Source: Saprolegnia diclina VS20 (taxonomy: Eukaryota > Oomycota > Saprolegniomycetes > Saprolegniales > Saprolegniaceae). Taken from it: a stretch of 41,478 nt of DNA. Made by a program: the position numbers and the translations under genes. This document shows, one piece after another, positions 10,201-19,959 of the stretch. The notes below the pieces were generated by a model that did no database searches, was not told the DNA's origin, and was given only the letters and a program-made list of their open reading frames with translations. Within the stretch, counting starts at the first letter, position 1. The number at the start of each line of letters is the position of its first letter. The stretch spans positions 37,082-78,559 of the forward strand of contig NW_008246188.1 in the NCBI RefSeq assembly GCF_000281045.1, written 5' to 3'.

Positions 10201-12633
10201 AAATGAGTTTTTACATGCAATTATAGAGGTATGGTGGACTTCTTACTGCGCTCGTGAAGCGCGGAGCGTTCGTGGTCGTGATGCGGGATTGTGCGAGGGA
10301 CATGATCGCGGGTACACCAAAGGTCGTCTCGAAGAGCGTTGAGCGACTCGTCAAGCTTACACTAGACTGTTGTCCTCTAATGCGCAAATCTCGAGACGTG
10401 CGACCCTCGCTAACTTTGTAACCTCGCTGCGAATTCATCGCGGACTTGGATCGTCTTGGATCTGCTCGTTGATGCATTCAAGGTTGCATTTCAGCGACAC
10501 TACCTGGTCTGTAGTTTTATCTGTGCATCGTTGTTGCTGGCGTACAATGGACATTGCTCTACCAAATAATTATAGCCCCACCATTGACTCTTGTCCTCAC
10601 CAACACCAAATTTCAACCAACAAGAAAAGAGCTGCACCACATCAACCGTGTTTTCGCCACGAGCTGCGAATTATCCCAGCGTATTATTCTCCACGGGACA
10701 TATTGTCTGCATCCAAGTTTAATAGCTACAACGTCTTTCATCACTATTGGGCCCTCCCGTTCGAGTGCTCGGTGACTGGCCACACGCAATGTTGCCACGT
10801 CATTTTGTAAGAGTGTAGGTCACGAAGGCAAACGGCGCGGGATAAACGTGCGCGCGCTGTTGGTGTATACGTAGCAGTGCTTGCAGCAGCGCGCGGAAAT
10901 GTCGATGGGCAGGTTCCTATCGCGTTGACGTAGAAGCTGTCGGAGGCAACTTCAAGCTTGCATACAATATGACGACAGGCAGTCTTGGGTTCGTGACTGG
11001 ATAAGGCGCCGCGTTGGGTGCTGCAAGTGCAAAAGAAGCCCGTCGGCGTCGAGCGATTGCTGCATCGAACCCATCACGTGTCTCTTCTGCCGCCCCTCTG
11101 GCAGACCTTCAAGAGGCCGCTTCAAGGCATGCATCGGGTCGACGGGTGTATACAGCACACTGCTCGTCGCATCTCAATTGCGCTACAAGGCGCTCGCATG
11201 CGATACACGCGCCGTGGAGACGAGCGGACGCAATGGAGATGAGCGATACCGAGATGATCTGCACGATGCGTTGGAGATTGCCTCGCTCCACGAGCGTGGG
11301 ATGCTGTAGACCCGTTCAGTACTGGATTTAGAGTGGGAACATGCGCACCACATGCTGACGTCGAAAGATACTCGGGCGATCGGAAGCCGCGGGCCGTCCC
11401 ATCGAGTCGTCCCACCATCAACGAGCGCTGCCACTCTACTCCCAACATGCGCGTCGTCCTGCTCAGAAGCTATCGACGAGTTCGTATCCTCAGGACCAGA
11501 TTCAGGCATGGCGCGACGATGCCGCGATCTGATGACGCGGATGGCCATCGAAAGCGCTTCGGACAAGAGAACGAATCGTCCTGCGTGCCCTCAAGCTGTC
11601 GCGAGGCACTTGGTTGTCGAAGCTCTTGGGATAAGAATCGATAAGATCACACTTCTTTGTGGGTCGGGAACACGCATGCGAGAGGATTCGGCGTCGCTCG
11701 TGAGCTTGTCCGTGATGCCGAGGACTCATAAATGCGCACCACGCGACGGAGAAAACTGGATGCTTCGCCCTTTGACGCGCGCTGTCGTCGATAGAAACTA
11801 GGCTACGCTTGCCACGTAAACGTGTGGTGAGAAGGAGCACGCTTCAACAGCAGCACAACTTTATCCTTGCGCTTCCTGACTACCCCGCAAATAGCAGGTC
11901 AAACATTGGGTCAAACCCTGGGTAAATGGGTCATTTTCCAGCCAGTCGCGTCATTTGGCCAGTTGCCAGATGTTTTATGTGTACGTCGTCCGTTTCTGAG
12001 TGGGCGCTGCGATAACATGTCAGGCCTTGACGACGACGCCTTTGCCTACTCTAGAGCCCACGTACTTTACTGTGTTGCCACCACAAGCTGTCGACCTGGG
12101 CGAGTGAAGACTCACTATCGAATGCCGGTGCTCGCCGTGTCCGAGCCGACCACAAGAGGTACTTACATCACAAACAGCGCCAGTCGCAGATGAACGAGTG
12201 TTTTCATTGCACCCTCATGCATTTAAATAAAATCAGAAATGATAACCCTGGTCGCCTGATTCTACTGCTGAGGGGCGGTCTTGCTGGCGTCGCGACGCGT
12301 ACCTCGCAGCAAAGCTGGCCGACGCGCGAGCGGTCATTCACGAGTTACCTTCCATTTTAGAACACAGCGCATCCCGTCGACTGTGGCCGAAGAAGGGTCT
12401 TTCGATCCCAGAGGTTGTGTCGCAGGCCGGGTGGCCAACTATCCCACACTAGCACTTAACAGCTGTTTGGATACCTTCAAGAGCTTCGCTGCGCTATGAC
12501 TTGTAATCACGACGGCTGCGATATGTGCGCTTGCCGGCGACGCGGGCTAGCCAGTGAGTTTCGTGGACCCATCTGGTACACGGCGTGCCAGTTGTACTTC
12601 AATCTCTCGCCGTTTTTGGTTCATCGCCAACAA
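7257..12633. other. 5.4-kb gene-poor region between permeases B and C
   Basis: I see no recognisable gene in this stretch. Open frames are short, occur on both strands, and lack the GC3 bias of real genes in the window; the longest (about 200 codons at 7903-8508, minus) has no domain-like pattern. Base composition is nearer 50% GC and visibly patchy. The interval may hold decayed mobile elements or a long regulatory spacer. I found no terminal repeats framing it by eye. Non-coding RNA cannot be excluded. Confidence 0.5.
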
Positions 12634-12652
12634 CCTCACTTTTCAATTTGCC
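12634..12652 (+). promoter_or_regulatory. INR-FPR-like core promoter of permease C
   Basis: CCTCACTTTTCAATTTGCC matches about 17 of 19 positions of the recalled oomycete INR-FPR consensus, the best match in the window. It lies 55 bp upstream of the ATG at 12707. Transcription probably starts inside it (near the CA at 12637-12638), which rules out the upstream in-frame codons of the longer frame. Confidence 0.7.
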
Positions 12653-12706
12653 ATCGGCGACGCACACCTCCTCCTCTCCCAGTACTTGACGACGACTCCG
12701 CGCCCC

Positions 12707-14128
12707 ATGACATTCCTCACCTCTGAAGATATGAAGATGTGCTTCTCGCTCTTCTGCTGCGTCTGCGGCGTCGGCTCGTTGGGTCTCGCCGGCAACTACG
12801 CCCGCGCCGGGTACTTTGCCGCGTCCATCGGCTTCATCTACATGGCGTCCGCCAACACGTTTGCCACGTGGTGCATCTCCAAGGTGCTTCTTGCCGCGCC
12901 GACGTCGGTGTTTACGTACGGCGACCTCGGCGAGTGGTGCCTCGGCAAGCCCGGCCGATGGATCTCGACGTTCGCGCACAGCATTCTCTGCACGATGCTT
13001 CCCATTGTCTACCTCGTCCTCGGCGGCACGATGCTCGTCGTTCTTTTTCCGAGCTCGTTTGGCCAAGCCACGTGGATTGTCTTGATGGCGGTCACGCTGC
13101 TCCCGGTGTGCCTCGTCCCGACGATGAAGGAAGGCGCGGGCATGGCGCTCGCGGGCTCGCTCGGTACGATCCTCGCCGACGGTATTGCGTGCTACCTCGT
13201 CATCACCAACATGCACGACACCAACCCGACGGGCATCTCGCCGCCGACGCCCGAGATCACGTTCGAGTCGGTCACGACGGTGTTTGGCAACCTCGGTCTC
13301 GCGTACGGCTGCTGCATCATTGTGCCGTCGCTCCAGCGTGAGCACACGGAGCCGCACCGCATGCCGCGTGTGATCCTCGTCGCCCAGGCCATCATTTCGG
13401 TCTTCTTCCTCCTCGTGTCGCTCCTCGGTGTCTTCTCGACGGGCTGCCAGACGCCCGGTAACCTCCTCTTCTCGATCTCGGGCACGACGCTCGGCTTTAC
13501 GGCGGACCGCGGCCTCGTCATCCTCGCCTTCATGTTCATGCAGCTCCACGTGACGATTGCCTTCTCGGTCATCTTCTTCCCCGTCTTCCAGATCCTCGAG
13601 CGCCTCGTCCTTGGCCTGCACAAGGAAGAAGTGCTTGCGATCGAAGCCGACATTGAAACGCCGGCCATTGACGGTGTTGCCCCCGGCCACTACCTCGACT
13701 CGAAGGGCGAGATGAAGGCGATGCACCTCGTGGACCCGACGGCTGCGTACAAGGCGCCGGGCGCGTACCTCAAGGTGTGCATCCTCCGCATCGTCATGAT
13801 TGCCTTCTGCTGCGTCGTCGCCGTCATTTGGAAGGATCACCTTGGTGCGCTCATGGACTTTGTCGGCGCGTCGACCTCGACTATCGTCAACCAAATTCTG
13901 CCGCTCACGTTCTACCTCAAGACGTTCTGGCCGACCGTGTCGCTCCCGACCAAGGTCATCTCGATGATCATCATGGTCATCTCGGCCTGCCTCGGCGTGT
14001 ACGTCTCGATCAACACGGGCAAGGAGCTCTTCGCGCCGGCTACCGTCGACCCCAAGATCCTCTTCCCGCTCTGCCCGGCCAAGTTCCAGGAAGTCGTCTT
14101 CACCAACACGACCTTCTACAAGTACTAG
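12707..14128 (+). CDS. AAAP amino acid transporter, paralogue C
   Basis: An intronless 473-residue AAAP permease. Start MTFLTSEDMKMCFSLFCC aligns with A and B. Helix 1 shows GVGSLGLAGNYARAG, and the family-typical hydrophobic segments follow through to the shared tail VVFTNTTFYKY. It is closer to B than to A in the tail and in the loop carrying EADIETPAIDGV. Differences cluster in helix 2 and the first extracellular loop and in LGVYVSINTG near the end, so substrate range or regulation may have diverged after duplication. Amino-acid transport is family knowledge; the specific substrate is unknown. Confidence 0.9.
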   Translation: MTFLTSEDMKMCFSLFCCVCGVGSLGLAGNYARAGYFAASIGFIYMASANTFATWCISKVLLAAPTSVFTYGDLGEWCLGKPGRWISTFAHSILCTMLPIVYLVLGGTMLVVLFPSSFGQATWIVLMAVTLLPVCLVPTMKEGAGMALAGSLGTILADGIACYLVITNMHDTNPTGISPPTPEITFESVTTVFGNLGLAYGCCIIVPSLQREHTEPHRMPRVILVAQAIISVFFLLVSLLGVFSTGCQTPGNLLFSISGTTLGFTADRGLVILAFMFMQLHVTIAFSVIFFPVFQILERLVLGLHKEEVLAIEADIETPAIDGVAPGHYLDSKGEMKAMHLVDPTAAYKAPGAYLKVCILRIVMIAFCCVVAVIWKDHLGALMDFVGASTSTIVNQILPLTFYLKTFWPTVSLPTKVISMIIMVISACLGVYVSINTGKELFAPATVDPKILFPLCPAKFQEVVFTNTTFYKY

Positions 14129-15503
14129 GCGCGCTATGGCGACCCTCCTCCTGTGTCACTAGTTTTAGTTAGTCTACGTAACCTCACAAACAAATCCATC
14201 ATTTTTAAAGAAAAACACTGCACATGTACGGTCTTGACGTGCGCACTCTTGGGACGACGCAGGTGCGTGCCCCGATCAAATGGATGGCGGAGCACGTACG
14301 CCACTCGAGTGAGAGATCCAGCGCCGCTGTACCACAAAGCGTCGAGCTCGATTGGGCAGGATGTAGTCATGGTGTCCACCTGACGAAACCATTACGCCTA
14401 GAGCATTACGTTTCGGCTCCATTTTCATCGGCGTAATGCCCCTCGTCCATTCAAAGACAGGACGTCGTGACCACAGAAGTGGGGCCATGTGCTGGCAGCT
14501 TCCCAGAGGTTCGCACTGGAATGACTATACGTCTGCCCATCAAACAGCTGCTGCACTGGAATTCTACGGCTTTTCAGCCAATAAACAGGCGGCACGAACC
14601 GAGGCCAGGAGCTGCCACGTCATCACGCCGTGCTCAGTCCTGCGCAGCCGTCGTGTTCGAGCGAAACTTGTATAGTACGAGCACTTGACAGTATGTAGCT
14701 TACGATTATCTGACGTCATGGATCGCTCGTGTCGCGAGGTTCGCGCTTGTCCTGGGTGTGGGCATATCGCAGATCCCGGAATTCGATTTCTTGTTCTCAG
14801 TCCTTCCAGGACAAGGTTTTCCACAGTCTTTTACGCTACAGTACACATCCTCACTCAGTCCTCCTGGTCAAGGAGGTTTCCTTGACACCGCGCTGCCACG
14901 ATGCTCGACGCCCCTCTGTGACAAGCCTTCTTGGTCCATGGACTCGTAGCCTAGGCTAGTTTACCGGAAATAGTGTAGGACTCGACGCGATCCGCTTGAA
15001 TTAATGCGAAATCAGACCTTTGGATCATGTCTTCAAGAATTTAATCCACTACACCAGCAACGAGGTACAGAATGGAGTAGCCATCGGAGCTGGCCAAGGA
15101 TATATATCCTGGGCGGTGTATTACCTCGAGTCAAGACTTGCCTTTTAGAGGGGAAACATGAATGCTGGGTGGTTTGGCATGGGTGTCAACACAAAAATGG
15201 CCACCCGATCAAGATCCCAACGATGTCATTACAGCTTAATTTACAGGATATTCTTACGTGCAAATGGAACTGTGCACCGCCGCAGAGTTATAAAGCCAAG
15301 TCTATGCATTTGAATCACAGGCCAAGGCCACGAGTTGACCTTTCCCCACTCAAACACGCTGTAAGTGATGGTCAATTCAGAATGTAGGTGGCTCCTGCAT
15401 CCAACCAAACGTTCCGCGGACGTTCTTTCGTTGGTCCACCGCGTGATATGCATCAGACAGACTGCTTCCGACTGCAACGTCGAGCCAGAATCCGTCTCGC
15501 ACC
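14129..15503. other. Intergenic region between permease C and the ABC transporter
   Basis: About 1.4 kb with short, unbiased open frames on both strands and no domain I recognise. It should hold the 3'UTR of permease C and the promoter of the ABC transporter gene. I did not find a clear INR-FPR element before 15504. Confidence 0.5.
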
Positions 15504-18500
15504 ATGGCGACCACAACTGCCAAGTACGCCACCTTTGGCACGCCACCGGCGACGCACCCGGCCGCGTCGGCCAACGCCTTTTCGCGCGCCTACTTTGGCT
15601 GGGCGCTGCCGCTCATTCGCACGCCGCGCCAGCTCAACCTTGACGACGTGTGGCACCTTGCGCCCGAGACGACGTGCGCAACCAACTCGGCGCCGCTCGC
15701 GGCGGCCTACGCCGAGTCATCGTCGGTCGTCAAAGCCTTTTTGCGGGCCTACGGCGGGTCGTACTTTCTTATGGCACTCCTCGACTTGCTCCTCCGCCTT
15801 CTCGAGCTCGTCGGGCCCATCGTGCTCAACAAGGTCGTCGGCGCTGTCGACGCGCCGTCAACATTGTACCACTGGGTCGGTCTTCTCTGTCTCTCGATGA
15901 CGTCGCATGCCTTTTTGCTCGCGCACTGCGCCGTCCTCGAAGAAACCACGTTGGTGCGGTACGTTCTTTGAGATTGCACTTTTGAGATTGCACTTTTGAG
16001 ATTGTTTATGTAGGTTTACATCAGGTCTAAAAGGCCTCTTGTTCCAGAAGCTCCAGCGACGCAGCCTCGTCGCCAACGACAACGTACCCGAGCTCGCCAA
16101 CATTTACACAGCCGACCTCGGCACGATCGAGTGGGGTCTCCTCTCGCTTCTCGGCGTATGGATCCTCCCGTGCCAGATTGTGAGCATTGTCTACCTCCTC
16201 TACCAAGAGATTGGCCTCGCCGTCTTTGCCGGCATCGCCGTCATTGTCGTGTCCATGCTCGTCGGCGGGTACATCTCGACAGTGGTCGGCACCGCCTACG
16301 ACAACGTCAGCACGGCCCGCGACGTGCGCATGAAGGCTGTCAAGGAGACCTTTGGCTCAGTTCTTATTGTCAAGCTCCAGGCGTGGGAGCGCCAGGTTGC
16401 GGAGAAGCTCGCCATCCTTCGCGGCACCGGTACGCTTACTACTACCTCCTTCGCCTATTCCAATGCTTGTCTAGAGCTACTCTATGTGTGGCAACTCGTG
16501 CGCACCGAGGCGTTTGGCATCTTTTGCATGTACGCCGCGCCGCTCGCCGTCTCGGTGGCCTCGTTTGTCTGCTACACGCTCGTGCTGGGACACACGCTGA
16601 CGCCGGCCAAGGTCTTTACGTCCATTGCCCTCTTCCGCATGCTGCAAGAGCCAATGAACCAAACGCCGGACAACGTCACGGGGATCATCGAAGCGTGGAC
16701 CGCGATTCGCCGCATCGGCGAGTTTCTCAGCCAGCCCGACAAGCCGTTGCCGCCGCCCGTGTTGTCCACGGCTCCGGAGGTATGTACAGCTTGGCTTCTT
16801 CCTGTGGACTGAATCACATGCCACGTAGATGGTGCTGGCCATGGAAGGCATTGATGCGTCGTGGGACAATGCGACCGTCCATCTCGCCAAGCTCCACGTG
16901 AGCATTCGCCGCGGGGACTTGGTCGTCGTGCACGGCAAGGTCGGCAGTGGCAAGTCGTCACTCTGCATGGCGCTTCTCGGCGAGATGCATGCTCTCTCGG
17001 GGCGCATGGCTGTCAACGGTCGCATTGGCTACTGCCCGCAAGAACCGTGGATCCAGCACATGAGTCTTCGCGACAACATCCTCTTTGGCCGCCCGCTGGA
17101 CGCCTCTCGGTACGCAGCCGTCGTCGATGCGTGTGGCCTTGTTGCCGACTTCGAGCAAATGAAATTTGGCGACGGCACGCTCGCAAGCTCCAAGGGCGCC
17201 AACCTCAGCGGTGGCCAGAAGGCGCGTCTCGGGCTTGCTCGTGCGGTCTACAGCGACGCGGACATTCTTCTTTTGGACGCACCCTTGGCCGCCATCGACG
17301 CCGTCGTTCAGAAAGAGATCTTTGTACGTCCTCTCGATGCTTTGCTACTACGAGGTGCTAACTATGTGGACCTAGACCAAGTGTATTCTGTCGCTTCTCG
17401 CAACCAAGACGGTCGTTCTTGTGACGCACAACCGCGACATCATCGACTCGGTGCACGTCCACCAAGTGATCGAGATGGACAACGGTGGTATCGTCGCGCA
17501 CGTGCAGCGCAAGCCGCCGGCGCCGCCCGCGACGATCCAGCACGCGTCGGTCGAGGTGGCGGTGGCCGCCAACGACCGCTGGGACGCGTACTTTAACGAC
17601 GCGATCGATGACGACGACGACAAGGCCGAATCCCAAGAAGACGAACACCGCGAAGAAGGCCAGGTCGCGGGTGACGTGTTTCGCCGCTTTCTGGCCGCGT
17701 GCGGCGGCGGCCCGACGATCGCGGTCGTCGTTGCCTGTCAGCTGCTCTGGCAAGCCTTCCAGGTCGCGAGCGACTTTTGGCTCAGCCACTGGACGTCGAC
17801 CGTCGTAGCCACGGAGAAGGACGATGCATCGTACTACCTTGGTATCTACGGCGGTCTCTGTTTGGCGAGCGTTCTCATGGTGCTCTTCCGCACGATCACG
17901 GTCGCGAGAGCGGGTCTCCGCGCCTCGAAACACCTCTTTGAGACCATGACGACGTCGCTTTTGGCGGCGCCGATGCGATTCTTTGACGCAACACCGAGCG
18001 GCCGCATCATCAACCGGTACGGCGACGATGTGGCGACCATCGACACGCGACTGCCGGTCAACTTTGGCTCCTTCTCGGCGGTCGCAGCGGTACTCATTGC
18101 GTCATTGGCCACCTCCATCTTTGTGGTACCTCGTAGAACGTAGTGTTTGCAGGCGATCTGAAATCGGATGTAGGTGCAATGGGCCGGCCTTTGCTTCATC
18201 CCGATCTTTGTGCTCTACTTCAAGCTCACTGCGATGTACCTGCGGCCGTCCCGCGACCTTGCTCGGCTCGCCAAGATCACGTCGTCGCCCGTGCTGAGCT
18301 TCCTCGATGAGATCGAACACGGTACAGTCCATGCGTCGACAACCACGGCTCACGTTGGCGGGTTAGGGTTCGTGTCGGTCCGCGCCTTTGGTGCCGCGTA
18401 CTTGGCCAAGCAAGTCGACCGCCACGCCCATCACGTTGATATGAATGCACGCGTCGGGCTCGCCAAGGTTATCGTCGATCAGTGGTTTGAGCTCATGGTG

Positions 18501-19508
18501 CAGCTTGCTGGCACGGGCGTCGTCATGATCGTCGTCCTCAGCCTTGTCTATTTGCGGCCGTACCTCTCGGCCGGTATCGTCGGTCTTGCGTTCAACTACA
18601 TTCTCGTGGCCAACGCGTACCTGGCCGACCTCGTCCAGAGCTGGTCGCGCCTCGAGCTCAGCATGGTCGCTCCCGAACGCGTGCTCGAATTTTGCGGGTT
18701 GACGTCCGAAGCCGACGCGCCCTCGTCATCGCTTGTTGTCAGCGATGACTGGCACCTCGCGCGCGGTGCCATTTCGTTCAAGCACGTCAGCTTCCGGTAC
18801 AAGCCAACGACCGACTTGGTGCTTCGCGACCTCTCGTTGGAGATTGTGGCCGGCGAGAAGATTGGCATTGTCGGCCGCACGGGCGCCGGCAAGTCAAGTC
18901 TGACCATGGCGCTCTTCCGACTATACCCGCTCGTGTCGGGCGCCATTTGCATCGACGGCCGCGACATTGCATCTCTCTCGCTGCCCGCACTGCGCCGCCA
19001 GATCTCGATCATTCCGCAAAACCCCGTCCTTTTCAAAGGCTCGCTGCGCGCGTACTTGGATCCATTCGAGGCAGAAACCGATGCTGCCTTGTACGACGCA
19101 CTGCGCAAAGTGCAGCTGCCCGTCGCGTCGCTCGACGACGAAGCCGGTGCCAACTGGAGCGTCGGCGAGCGCCAAATGCTGTGCTTGGCGCGGGCCCTCC
19201 TCGCGCAAGCACGTGTCGTTGTCCTCGACGAAGCGACGGCCGCGATCGACCACGCGACGGACCTGCACCTCCAGGAGGTCATTGCAAGTGCCTTCAAGGA
19301 CGCGACGGTCCTCACGATCGCCCACCGGCTGCACACCGTCGTCCACTCGGACCGCGTGCTCGTGCTCGAAGCGGGCGAGGCCGTCGCGTTTGGCGCCCCC
19401 AAGGCGCTCGTCCAGGACGCTGGCAGTGTATTCTACAACCTCGCAAAGGACGGTGGCGTCCTCGACCTTTTACTCGAGCAGCCCTCGGATAATCCATCAA
19501 TGTGTTGA
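15504..19508 (+). CDS. ABC exporter, ABCC/MRP-type full transporter
   Basis: Six exons (15504-15958, 16014-16779, 16829-17323, 17376-18125, 18174-18321, 18367-19508) give 1251 residues; the introns of 45-55 nt keep phase throughout. Architecture is TMD1-NBD1-TMD2-NBD2, as in ABCC multidrug-resistance proteins, which pump amphipathic or conjugated compounds across plasma or vacuolar membrane at the cost of ATP. NBD1 has Walker A GKVGSGKS (443-450), signature LSGGQ (533-537) and Walker B ILLLD (553-557) followed by Ala558 where ABCC NBD1s usually have Asp. NBD2 has Walker A GRTGAGKS (1041-1048), signature WSVGERQ (1135-1141), Walker B VVVLDE (1155-1160) and switch His1191. ATP hydrolysis is therefore expected mainly at the site using NBD2's Glu1160. 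The fifth intron is 3n and stop-free. The substrate is unknown. Confidence 0.93.
15967..16004 (+). repeat. 14-nt tandem repeat filling an intron
   Basis: The unit TTTGAGATTGCACT occurs twice exactly (15967-15980, 15981-15994), followed by a partial third copy (TTTGAGATTG). It makes up most of the first intron (15959-16013) of the ABC transporter gene, so this intron probably grew by slippage. Confidence 0.85.
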
Positions 19509-19932
19509 ATGGAATAGTGATATATTCATGTATCGAGTTAATTCTTTACTCTACTCGGGCTGGATCAAACGGTGGTGGACGAGCTTCGGGATCGTAGCGG
19601 CGTCTCCTTCCCGACGTGTCGACGGCACTAGCTCGTGCACACGCAGACAGGAAGAACCAAATACATTGTCTCCTGAGACAATGTATTTGGTTCTTCCTGT
19701 GAGCAACCATCACCATACAAGGTGTTGCAGTGACCAAGTTGCCGACCTCGGTCCGCTAGTACATTTCCAGCTGCCCGCATGTGCAGTGGGGCGCAGCGGC
19801 CGCGGCAGCTCGGTCCCTCCACGAGACGAGCTGCAACTCGTCGACGAAACACACACGTGCCCACGTGGCAGCGTCTGCGTGCAGCTGGTCGGCCACATCG
19901 TCTTCGGAATCCGGATATACCGTACGTTCCGG
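19509..19932. other. Intergenic region between ABC transporter and two-pore channel
   Basis: About 420 bp containing the perfect hairpin at 19647-19700. The GC-rich part from about 19770 to 19930 is open in several frames and could be a 5'UTR or an unrecognised first exon of the channel gene, but nothing in it resembles a known TPC N-terminus. Confidence 0.45.
19647..19700. repeat. Perfect hairpin: 26-bp arms, 2-nt loop
   Basis: The arms 19647-19672 and 19675-19700 are exact reverse complements (ACAGGAAGAACCAAATACAT... and its complement) around the dinucleotide CT. It lies about 140 bp after the ABC gene stop and 230 bp before the channel gene. It could act as a strong RNA hairpin in the ABC 3'UTR, a small RNA source, or the footprint of a foldback transposon. 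Confidence 0.9.
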
Positions 19933-19959
19933 ATGCGCATCCTTGGCACATCATCGAGG

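Noticed and set aside
11122-11840. Overlapping open frames on both strands as a possible gene
   Set aside because: Several frames are open at once with no homology or consistent splice pattern, which fits locally high GC rather than coding.
12599-13894. 431-codon open frame antisense to permease C
   Set aside because: Same cause: a charged, repetitive translation without domains, opposite a clear transporter gene.
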